The notes under the pieces: generated by a model | Database searches by the model: none | The model's input: the letters and a program-made list of their open reading frames with translations, nothing else | Told to the model about the DNA's origin: nothing | Position numbers and translations under genes: made by a program | DNA from: Triops longicaudatus | Lineage: Eukaryota; Arthropoda; Branchiopoda; Notostraca; Triopsidae | Direction: 5' to 3' | Assembly (NCBI GenBank): GCA_022885665.1 | Contig: JAGQDJ010000081.1 | Coordinates: 222,607 to 286,606, forward strand | Length of the DNA stretch: 64,000 nt | In this document: positions 43,207 through 55,200 of the stretch, one piece after another | How positions within the stretch are numbered: position 1 is the stretch's first letter | Layout of the letters: each line of letters opens with the position of its first letter

Positions 43207-46200
43207 ATGATGCTTAAGAGTGGATTAAAAAGGCCCACGACGCCAAATAAGAGCAAGCTTGAGCCACCGCCACCCCGTTTAGCGCCCCCCATTAGCCACT
43301 GGAGTCAAGGTGTGCATGAAGTCATCGTTACCGTCCAGACGAGTACGAGTGAAGAAAAAACCCCTGACGAGACCGTTAACCACATTTTTAGCCAATTGGT
43401 GGAAGGCGGCTCTGACCAAGGCCAGTTTCCATACCTCAGTGCGGCAATTCAGAAAGACTTGCCTGATTGGCTACACCTGTATGTCAGCGACGGAGAAGCG
43501 TTACAAGAAGGTGAAATTTTTCTGGAGATACAAGGCCAACGCGTCGCGGGCTTTACGCAACGAGACGTCGTCGCGTGGTTGACGCACTGTTCCCGACAAG
43601 CTAATCCTGTTTCGGTCAAAGCTATCAAACCCGGAGCAGGTAAGTTTGCGACAAACCGCCTTTATTCTCTGTGATAGAACATTGACTTTCTCCCGTTAAG
43701 CGTAAAAGAGAACAAAATCATGGCGTAGGCGTGAGATGTCGACGCAGGAATATTCGAATACCCGGTAGTGAAGAATTGCGCGCTTAGCATATGCTGTTCC
43801 CTTGCTGGCTAATAGATAGCGTTAGTGGCTACTAAGACAGCTTTTTCCATCTAGATGAAGGGTCAGCCTTCTCGAAATTCAGCTTTAGGTTGTAGCTGGG
43901 GGCGGTTAGTCTCTTAAGGCTAATGCAACGGCCGTTCCTCTAGCTAGGCGACGGACAAGCGTCCCTATTCGTGGTAACATTGTGTTGCTCGCTGGGATTT
44001 CTAAACAAGCGTCATACAACTCTGGGAAAGCTTGCGTGCGAAATATATTGCAGTGTCGACATTTACATATCACAAGTGACTTACTGAATGTTGTTCTTGC
44101 AAGGATTAATAAATAACCGTACTCAGTCTTTGTTTCCAAGCATCAGGTAAGCACCCTTTACCCTGCATTTGTTGTCTTTAGCGTTATCGAGGACAGATAG
44201 AGGACCTGATTTTGGTTCCCCCATCCTCCGCTGGGTACGCGACTCAAGGTTAAGGTCATGGAAATCGGAAAAGTCCTATTTTCCTGGCTTTCGCATTTCG
44301 CAGTGTACCAAAACGAGGAAAAATTTGCCATGCAGACATGATAGGCCGGGGATAGACAATACCAACGTTTTCCAGTGGCTATTACTTCGTTCTTCCCTAT
44401 CTTAGCTCGAAAACAGATTAGACTCGAGTCCAGACATCAATTTTTAATCAATGAAACGCATTGTGTGATGATAAGCTCGTTTTGTGTTGTATGTTCAACG
44501 TGCGTTTAATCACACGCCGTTGCTTTGCAAGGGGCGCATGGGTTTCGTATCTGGTTCATTTTGCTGACTAGCCCAACCAAAAGAGAGGTGAACACTTGAG
44601 GAGCTGGTTTTTTAAGGAGCTCATAGCGCAGCGTAAACTAACGGTTGTTTGTAACGGAAAAGGATCAAGGCAAATTGCAAAACTTGTGAACGAATCAATC
44701 TTTTTGAGGTTTGTGTGGCCCATTTCTTTGTAATCGGTTTCTCTACCGACACCGTTTTCGGTTCCAGTGCTCAAAAAAGGGGAGCAAGTAGCTTGTTACA
44801 ACGAATGTTCAACTTCCGGCACGGATACCCATATGCGTTCGAATTTCATGGAAGAAGAGGGAGACTGAGTTCCAAGTCCCATGTGGTCAGCATTTGGCGA
44901 CGCGAGTTAAGAAGAGTCGATCTTGTTGCGCCCAGTATCGTTTGTCACCCCCATTAACCATCCCAGCTATTTTAAATAGAACAGCATGAAGGTCTCGTTG
45001 GGAGAGAAATAAGCTCTATGCCAATCTTAGTTCGCGGCCTCCTGGCAGGCTTCACTAGTGTAGGAGCCTCCATTGTTCGAACAATTGCCTTCGTTTTACG
45101 TGAACAGTTGTTGTGCACGCAATGTATCATAGAGTTAGTTTATAGGCCTATTATACAACTATTTTTCTACGTTTTAATTAAATACAAAGTAAAATTTGAC
45201 AAATTTGCTGACTTGTGTACCATTATTTATTGACAAGCACATAAAAGACTATGTCATTTACTGCAGTCACGGCAAAGGGAACTTAAGGCGAAGTGATATA
45301 TACCAGCACTGTGAACAGTACGTTAGTAAAACTGAAAAAAGGACAGTGAGGATGTATGCTTACGCGCAAAGAGCCATAGGAGTTTCTATAAACAGGGCCA
45401 GCTACATACGCTCATCAGGAAATTTCTGAAAAATCTTCATGTACTTGCATTTATGCTGTTACTGGTCGTTGCAATAATTCTACTGCAGCCCTTACCTTAA
45501 CTTAGTCCGAATTTGAAAAAGTAACTTATGAATAGACGTGCACTAGCCGTCCATGGCAATGGGTATGATTCTGTCTTACGAGCAGTTTGGTTTTCGCTTA
45601 GCTGATTAAAGTCATGTGCCATGTCTAATGTTTCACCCTTCAATCTTACTTTCTGTTGGCAGTGGAGTATCTCACTTCGCCTTAAGCTCCCTTTCCCGTG
45701 ACCACAGTAATTGAAATAGTCTTATTTGTGTTTGTCAATAATAATGGTATGCAAGTCAACAAATTTGTCAATTAAACTTTGTATTCAATTATAACGCACA
45801 ACATTTTTACACTAATAGGTCTATAAACTAACATTAACACTATATGATACACCACATGCACAACAGCTGTTCACGCAAATCGAAACAATTGTTCGAACAA
45901 TGGCGGCTACTCCACTAGCGGAACATGTCAGGGAGCCGCGTAGTAAGATTGGCGTAGAGTTTATTAGGAAATCTGGATAGGCCTTGGGTGGCGCCAATTA
46001 TAGTTATAAGGTCAGAAATAGGCTCTTTTCAATTATAGCTGTGTTTTTCGATTTTTTTCTCTTCTTCGAGGGGGAAATGGTAGCTCGTAACAGTTATAGT
46101 TTCAAGGGACATTGCGTTAATTCCAACCCCACCCCTACTCGTTTTTTCACTTCTTCCATGCGCAAATCCTGTGCTTCACGATCCAGTTACATTGTTCTCC

Positions 46201-49200
46201 AAAACCGGGCTTGCTAACTAATTAAAAACCTGGTGTTCTCTGTGCTTCGCCCTCATACTCAGTCGGGGGCAAGCAAAATCTTAGACGCGTTTCCAGTTTC
46301 TTTTTTGCTTGATTGTGATTTCCTACTCGGGTTTCGCGGACAAGTAATGGAAACCCATGCGGCTGTTCGTACCCAGAGTTAAGTTTATTGCATCCAATGC
46401 GCCCGGCTATGTTCTCACTTGCATTGTGTTGAACCAAGTGTATTAAATTTGGGAAGACGTGTGGTGATAGTTGACTGCAAAATTTTGTTCATTCGTACGT
46501 TATAGGATCTGGTGTAGTCGAAGGTCACTAAAATTTGCTGACCACACACCATACGATCTGAAGAAGTTAAATCCGCATATTGTGAATCCTGCTCTGTGTA
46601 AATTCGTTGAGTCTGAAAAAGGCCTCGAAGAGACAAAGTCGTGGAAATTTTTCATACAGGGAAAGAAGACAGTAATAGAGAAGCTTTTGGTTATTTTGAG
46701 AAGACGAGTTTGGCGGAGATAGTTGCCTAAATGGGATTCAAAAGTTTGAGTTCAAACCTTTTTTTCTTATGAATGGATCAGTGGAAGTGTTAAAAGCATA
46801 GTATATGTGATCCGTTTGTTGCATATGATGCTGGAGTAACACTATGAAGCATGTGTTAATGGTTGTCTGGTGCCAAACAGGCGCCAACGTTGAAGGATGC
46901 TTGCCAGACCGAAACTATATACATGACCCGGTCATATAAACATTAGAGAAGTTTTCGAAAAGCGTGAAAAACCCAAACAACCGAGTATTTTAAAAGTTTT
47001 GGGCGCCGTATTGGCAGGGAACCCTTTCGTTTCAAGTGAGTTCCGGGTCATATATTCACGCTTTACAATGTTCTCTAAGAAAATTTACGTCAGTACTTTG
47101 CTATACGCTGGAATTACGTTCCAAAAATTACGTTCCGCTGGAAAACGCTTTGGCCTGCAATATTGCAGGCCGAAAAACGAATATCTGCTCATTGTCTACA
47201 AAAAGCTAGTGTTGCTGACTGTTCCCGCGTAGGCAGTAGTCTGTGCACGCGATGTTGTGAACGTGCACACAAAGTGGCCGCATTACTGAGTTTCTGTATG
47301 ATTGTAGTACGTAACTATGAATTCGTGGACACATAAATACCTGTCACAAAACCCACGACCGCTGAAACGTTTCCGTACAACAAATATCGAGCAGTAAATT
47401 TCTACAAAGCAGCTTTACTACACCGCGTTCATGATGGATATGGAAATTCGCATGTAAGCTAAACCTTTTAGTAGAAAACGTGTTCAGGACCTATTAAGTA
47501 TTGTCTATCGTGGTGAACCACCTGCAAAAGCACCAACAAAATAGTTTAAGACGACCTGTGTCGCTGTGTGACACATTATCGTTTTCCGCTTTTGAAACAA
47601 ATGCACCAACAGTATAAAGACACATTTAGAAGTGCTTTTTGTCTCTTACTTCTCGGTTGTCCTATGCATAGGGCAGCGGAGAAGCATTTCAGAAACAATT
47701 CGCACCTTTGTAAACTGTTATAATGTCTGGAAATGATTGGGTCAAACAGGCAATAAGCAAAAATGGTAATTTACTTAACAGTTGTAGTATCACGCTGTCG
47801 AAAATTTTGAATGAGGTGTGGTAAATTCCGTAAAACAGCTTGTATAGCGGTGCTGCGTTCGTAAGTGAGAAACTCGATTTGGTTAATCGTAATAATGTGG
47901 TAATTAGGGTAAACGTCTTTTTCTTTTGGCGTGTCCAGCGGGGATAGTTGGAGGCAGTTGTCTTAGTTTTCTTGGTAAGTTTAGCATTGTGGGTTAAGCG
48001 AGAGCCCCGAGCTATGACTTGACTGTATTACTACTGTGGTCCGTTCGCCTCGTGTACACGGCAACTGACCCCTCATTAGGCATTGTGGCAATTACACATC
48101 CACACACCGACAGGTCGCGTCGTGGTCACTGTTTCACGTTTTGGAGTACTCGCCTTGAAGCGAGTAGCCCGTCTTGTCCGTATCCAAAAACATTGACCAA
48201 TTTGAGCGTACAAAGTAGTTAGTTCCCTTGCTTTGTAGCCATTTTTGTTTCTCTCTTTCGCACGGGAAGGAAGGAATCAGGGGGAAAAACTCGTCAGTCT
48301 TTTCAGGAGGTGGACATTACGAAAAGTGCTCAAGTCGTCAATCGGAAGAAGAAAAATTCTTCTAGTACTGGTTTGACTTGTTTTCAAGATTGCATTACGA
48401 AGGCGAAGTCTCCGAAAGGGGCTTAGAAAACTTATAATAAGAAAATTGAGTTTTTTCCGCAGCTAAATTCCCTCGCGCCGCAACGTAAGAGAAGCTGCGT
48501 TGTAAGGAGAGGCAAGAGGAGAGTAAGATGGGGCGGTCTTGTGCCCTTTTTCGTTTTTAACTGTTTTTTCCTCGGGAGCTAAAGCCTGGGCTCAGGTATG
48601 TGTTTAGCTGCAGGAATGAAAATTACTCTCGCCAGCCTCAGCCTGCTCGGGCTTGCTCCTTTTCAAGAGAGAAGCTTCATGGTTTTGGCTCCGGAGGCCA
48701 GAAATCAGGAATAGACTGTCCAAGGGAGTGTAGGTACCAGGACTCTTTGCTCTCATCACACACCAAGTCTCTCTTTCTTCTCCCTCTTTCTCTGCGCGCT
48801 ACATGCAGGTTTTAGTACCACAGCCATTTCGGTTCGCTTTTCACGATGCTGGGATACCTGGCGGCATTTTGAACCTCTTTTTCCCAGGGAGGCCATGCAC
48901 TCGAGCAAAAGAAGGGAACACACAAGCTAGACGGAGAGGCAAAGGCAAACTTGGCCTTTTGGAAGGCGGCAGTCAAATCTCCGCGTTGGGATGGGTCGTA
49001 TCCGCTTTCTTTTACCTATTCACGAGTTCCATGCATAACTCGCCTAGGTTTGCTACATTATAAGCTCGGTGGAACGCTGGCCAATTAAGTTAGTAACGCC
49101 AAGGATGTGGTGACCAACACAACGTTTTCCTGCGCCGTTTTGCGTTTAATGGGTGATTTGACTGTTCCAAGTTGACGATCTCCCATCGCGTGATTTTTAT

Positions 49201-52200
49201 TGGTGTGACCAAGTGTAAGCTTGGAAGGGGAAGTGGGCGTCGGTGGTGTCTTATGGCAAGCCAAGATTGTGAGTGTCACCCAGCCAGAAATTCGGATTAC
49301 GTTACCTTTACCGCTTGGTGTTCCTTTACGAGTGTCTCGTTGCCTATTCAGGGTGGTGGAACGCGTTTGAGTATGTGTGCAAGTTACAGGTGCGAAGGCA
49401 GTCGGTAGCGCAGCAAGGCATAGAGGCAACTTGTTGGCTTGTTGGGAGTTTGATTTTTGTGAAAGAAGAGCGGAAAGAGCTGGAAGAACCGGTTGGGAGG
49501 CAAAACGAGTCATGTGTACTACCTTGGTACAAATGAGAGACGAGTTGTTATTGTGAAGCAGTCATCTGAAGGAGAAGACGAGTGGTGAGGTGTCTTTGGG
49601 TGCAGGGGGGGTCAGAAGGGAAGAAAGGGAGAAAGAACGAGGCCAAAATGATGATAGCAAGCCATTGACATTCCAGCGTGAAGTTGAGGTCGAAAAGCTC
49701 TCCCCATGGTTTGGGCGGGGCGCGATGTGGGCTGCTGCTGGTTGTTGTTGTGGCAATGGTCGTGTCCGTCGGAGGCGCAGAAGAGGAGGCACGGATGACT
49801 CGAGTCATGAAACCTCTGATTGCTCCATCCGACGCGGGAAACGGACAAAACGTGCGACTTACCGTTACGAGGTGGTGTACCGACGCGAAGAAAGCGTGCT
49901 AACGCACGAATATTTGGATAATACCGAGCAAGAACCACTGCACTCCACGAATAGGACCACCCTTTATGACACGCCCCAACCTCAAGTGGTCCCCACATAC
50001 CAGTCAGCTGTTCTCTATAGTCGCTTGTCGGATCACGGTGGTCAACCGCCACGCCAAAACCTAAGCAGCCCGCCTAAAGGCCAGCAACCAATTTACCAGA
50101 ACCAAACTTCGGTTGATAAATTGGCCCAAGTCGGCCTACCCTACCCTGATGAGTTAGATGGTAGCTTAATTTTTCTGTTCTTGGATACTTCTTCTATAAT
50201 GGGAGAAATTACGTGTGTTTTCAGTAAATATGTTTTATGGTGTTGGGAAAAAACTGAAGGAATTATATGGTCAGGCTTTATCAGATTGATAGCCGTATAC
50301 AAATTACGAAGAACAACCAACGAGAGGCGCCGCTGGGTGATTGTCTACTATATATCCCGTTGCCTTCTAGGTTAGGTTGAGTTAGGTTAGCTTAAATTGG
50401 GTAAAACTTTCAAGCTAAGGGCGCTTGAACAAAACCAAGTGGATAGAGACACTATAGTTCAGTGGTGCCCAAACTACGGCCCGCGGGCCACATACGGCCC
50501 GCGAAGGTGCCTCATACGCTCATTTATACCGTTCATTTATACCGCTCATGTATATCACTGCATAATTTCATTTTTAACGTCGGCATGATTCTGGCGAAAC
50601 CGGAACATTCAGGCCCGCGAGATTTATATCATGTCGCGCGCGGCCCTCGGGTGAAAAAAGTTTGGGCACCACTGCTATAGTTGGTCAGGCTTGTGCTCAA
50701 ATCCGGGTTAAATCCGACAGAGCCGCGCATTACAACGGCTGCGGGTTTGGCATTCCCAGTGGGTTAAAATGTCGGAATTGCAACTCCAAACTTGGAGTTC
50801 GCTGACCTTGACCCCGGGTGTCTAATGGTAGTGATAGCTTGTACGAAATTTAACCTCTTTTTTTTAGTTTATTTTTGTGTTTTATTAATCGTATCTTAGA
50901 TACCTTTGTGAAAGTTTTCGTTAGTGCGTTAGTTTCTCGAAAGAGCTGTCGGGGCTAAAAGGAGGCGGCGGGGCATATAGTAGAAAAGTACTTGGTCTTA
51001 TTATCCTAATAACGCAGCCATTTTTTATGTCACTCGTGCTTCGCTACATCTAGCTTTAGTTAGCAATCTCTGCAAAATTTTGAGCCAGCACATTAACTAG
51101 ATTCTACCGTTACTGTTAATCATCATAACGTCACATTATCGTTGTCGCCAGGTTAACGGTGCATAATCTATGGCCTGAGACAAACGTTCCACTTTTTATC
51201 AGTGAAAACCGGAAGTTAGGAATTTGAGCTACTTTCGTCAAGAGTAAAATCGAAAACTTTGAGAATGTAAACTTCAGGTCGGCTTGTCCAATTTTAAAAA
51301 TTTTTACATCATTACCTGTTTTAAATAGAAAAACTATGGAGACAAAGATTTTCTGGATTTGATAAAAACAAATTGCCCCATTTCTTTATCCAAAATGTGA
51401 AAAGTCGTATGTGGTATTGTAAATTCTTCAGTGTGTTCGTTGAGAAAGTTTTAGTTTAATGTATTCACGAGTTATACTAAAATTTACAGTAATAAAAATT
51501 ATTCAGCTACGTGGTTTTGTTTGCAAAAGAGTGAAAGGAAACTCCCGCGTCCATGCTTGAATGATAGCAACTAGCCTCCTCTGGGACTTAAAGTTGCCGC
51601 TATCTTGTAATAACCTTTTCCGTAGTATTTTAATGAGAATCCCTTAATGTCGTGCTTCGAAATGGTAGGGGAACTATCGTTTAAGTTATTATACCTTAGT
51701 GTGGCATTTTTAAGGATACTAGAATCCAGGCTTGAATGATAGCCAAGTAAAGTGGGGTTCCTGTTACAGATAAACCCGCTTCTAGGAGACTACGAGGAGA
51801 CTGCCGATAGATCACTACTTAAAGCTGTCGTTGTAAAAAAGGGGCACATTTTGCGTGGCTCTTTGCGTTATTTTTTCACTCACATGCAAGACTTAGTCCA
51901 CAAATAGTGGCAACTTTTTTTAGCGGCACTTCGGGCGGCCCACTATATTGTTAGCTCACTTTTGCGGGAGCTACATTGTCCGTAAAATGCAAACATTCCG
52001 TCGTTACCCTAAATATTCTGGAAATGTGTTCCTGGGTGGTTATTCTTTTTAATGTAGTGCTTACAATTTTTATAGCTTATTTCCTTTCCGTTTCGTTATC
52101 AGGGTCTTTATCGAAAGATCTGAGGGAATATTTGCACTCGCGCTTCCAAAAAGGATCCATTGACCATGATTTGCAGAACACTATCCGCGACAATTTGTAT

Positions 52201-55200
52201 TTACGCACAGTGCCTGTCACAACTCGTCCGCCTCGACCTGGAGAAATCCCGGGTGTAGACTACATCTTTTTGTCCTTGGAAGATTTTCAAGATTTGGAGC
52301 GGAAGGGTAGTTTACTAGAGAGCGGTCTTTTTGAAGGTACGTGTTTTTATTGCATTTTTTATTTTATCTCTTCTTTCCTTTCCTAAAAAGAGGGTTTTGT
52401 CACGCGTCGTTAAAACTGCGCAGTTTTCAACGGTGTTTTAAGTTATTGTATGGCTTTTTCTGGCCTTGTTATTGACCTTTTTTCTTTGTTTCTTCCCCTA
52501 AAAGTTTTCCCAAGCCCTTCTATCTAATATTGGTTTCGCAATACGGCTGTGGTGCCTAGATTAGCTTTTTCTTTTGCCAATAACTTCTTTCAGGCGGTGG
52601 CAGCTTGCGTTCTGAACCCACCCGGCATGGGAAAAGCAAGTTTCATTGTTGCATGGAAAGTCTAAAGGGCACTTTCAAAATGAAATCTCCCCCGGCGAGC
52701 CATACTTTGCCGAGGGTGAGACGCCACCAGGACGCGTCTCGTTCCACGCCCGAATTAGCACTGTTCAATTCTGAAAACGCCTTTAAAGAATATTTCCTCC
52801 CTGCGTCTATCACTATACCTGTTCAGCACGAACTGGTAGAGAAAAGCGTGAAGACGCTACCTGCGCCTCGAAAGAGAAAGACGCTCTCGCTGTATGCTAC
52901 CTTGAGGCCACGCCCTCCGTCTTCTTCGTTTTCCGCTGTAGAGCTCACAAATCGCCATAGTTTGCATGACAACGTGTCTTCTTTGCATGGTACTAAGCTT
53001 GTACATCCTTTATTTTTTCTTTATTTTATTCAGTTTTTTTTTAATTGTCCTTGTAGTCTTGGGACCTTTGCGCATAAACAAGAGAAAGGGAGAATTTAAT
53101 TATTGTCCGGTCACCTAGGTCATTATTATGGTACACCGAAGCCCATGTCAGATAGTTTGTCGATCTTGCCAGTAACGGCGAGCAAAAATTCACAGTTGAA
53201 TTCAACGCCTTTGAGTAGCTTGAACCACAGCGGCAAACTCTTACCAGGTGCTCATCCGAGCTCAGAAGGGAAACGGAAGCGTAATCGGTCGAACGTTGAA
53301 GCCATGGCGGCGAAAAACTTGCTTGAGCCAGAGGAAGACTCTCCGCCTGTCAACTTAAACGGTAAGCGCGAAAAAACGCACGAAAGATTCCGACATTTCA
53401 CCGTGTAACGACACATGATGTTTGGTATAATCATCTGAAACAAAATTGAAGACAACCTTTTGCTGACAATAGTGCCTTACGCGTACAGTGTCAGTATTCT
53501 GGTGCACCAAGTATGCCTCTATTCATCCAATATGTGTTTTTATGCAGGGTTACGAGCCAGAACTCCCATGGCTGCGCCATCACATCGAGATGAGGGAAGG
53601 TCTAATCCCGTTTCCAATTTGACGGAAGCCGAGTTAGGACCTTTGCCATCGAATTGGGAGAAAGCATACACCGAACGCGGCGAAGTCTACTTCATTGAGT
53701 AAGCCTTCCTTTTTTGACCTTCTTTCTGCCTTGTGTAATATCACGTGATGTTTGGTATAATCAGCAGAAACAATTATGTAGACAAACTTATCTGATGCTT
53801 CATTTGCCTTGCTTTCGCAACGTTTCACGAGTAGGAGCTTGGTTTTAATGTGAGAATTTTTGTTTTTATGGGGCAAAGTCACGAAAATGGTACGTCACAG
53901 TGGTTGGACCCGAGATTATCCAGGATACAGAAAAAATCTTTAGAAGAATGCTCAGATGACGAGTTACCTTACGGCTGGGAGAAGATTGACGACCCGCATT
54001 ATGGCACCTACTATATAGACCATGTCAATCGGAAAACGCAGTACGAAAATCCGGTGTTGCAAGCTAAACGATTAGCGCAGGGCAACGGTAACACGTTATT
54101 TTGGGAACTGTGCTTACGGAAAGTTTAATTCTGGACTTTTTTACCTCCCACACAGCTGGCAGTGCAGATTCCGGAACGGGTACGTTTCCGAGGCCGAAGA
54201 AGGAAGCGTCATCGAGCAACAATGGCAATAGCTCACCAACGCCCAAACGTAATAAGCTTGTTGCAGTTTACCTTGAAAACCAAAAAGTAGTAACGAGCGA
54301 GGACCTATTAATGAAAAAGGGTTGTTTTTTATGTGGTAGGATATGGGCGGCCATTTTTCACCCGGAATCCAGCGGAACTGGAGGGCGAACGCATTTGCAC
54401 CACATTGCTCAAGTCACCCAGGGGTCTGGGATTCACCATCGTAGGAGGCGATGACGCAGAAGATGAATTCCTGCAAATCAAATCCGTAGTTCCCAACGGC
54501 CCTGCCTGGTCGGATGGAAAGCTAAGGACAGGCAAGTTTCCAGCAAAGTTGAGGCTTTCTCTCTACTATCATTTCACGGGATTTTCAATCCAGAACGTGG
54601 CTAACAAGAGACATGTATTCGAAGAAGATTTTAATCAGAAGGGCCTTTTATGCAAATGGGAATCCCGCTTTTCCTGTGATAAATCAATGAGCTAACGATG
54701 AAAGAGGCTTGACAGGAAGTTTCCCATAGTTTCGAGAATATTAACTTGCGATAATGCATCGCCCAGGGCCGTCAAAAGCGGAAATAAACATCCTTACCTA
54801 ATTGATCTGCAGAAAAAAATTAGTTAACTAATTAATAGACAGAAACCTAATTTGCTGCGTTGAATTCCGAAGGCAAGGATTGCTTTAGCATTACAACGGG
54901 GAAGTGACTTGTCATTAGCCACGGCGCGTTGACTTGGCACTTGAACGCAAGTTTGTGAACCCCTTTATGACTTTTTTTCTTTGGGAGGGGGGAGGCTGTG
55001 AAAGAAACAGTTCAACAGTATTTCATGAACGTATGTGAAACGCGAACGCTACTGTCAGCAAGGCATTCGTCAGATATGTAAAAAATTACTTCATTGGTTG
55101 CATTACAGAAATTGTTTAACAAATCCTAAATACTACGAAAGGGTTAATATAAGAAATAGCAATTAATATGTATTTTCTTAAACATTAGGTGACGTACTGG

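Larger units (their letters stand above)
43640..52102 (+). other. MAGI: 8.4-kb first intron of MAGI
   Basis: This is by far the longest intron of the window. It holds an inverted repeat (44.98-45.98 kb), a GC-richer segment around 48.5-50.2 kb with a candidate alternative exon, a hAT MITE (50460-50674), and otherwise unassigned sequence. Short open frames occur on both strands at 48.0-49.8 kb but overlap each other without homology, so none is called. Confidence 0.7.

Noticed and set aside
46471..46722. 83-codon frame in MAGI intron that looks partly protein-like
   Set aside because: No recognisable domain, splice partner or repeat termini; treated as chance or an unrecognisable TE relic.
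48000..49800. Several overlapping open frames on both strands in MAGI intron 1
   Set aside because: They arise in a GC-richer segment, lack homology and splice context, and compete with each other; only the frame-compatible exon candidate was kept.
50365..50396. GTTAGGTTGAGTTAGGTTAG, similar to arthropod TTAGG telomere repeats
   Set aside because: Only about three imperfect units; too short to call an interstitial telomere array.
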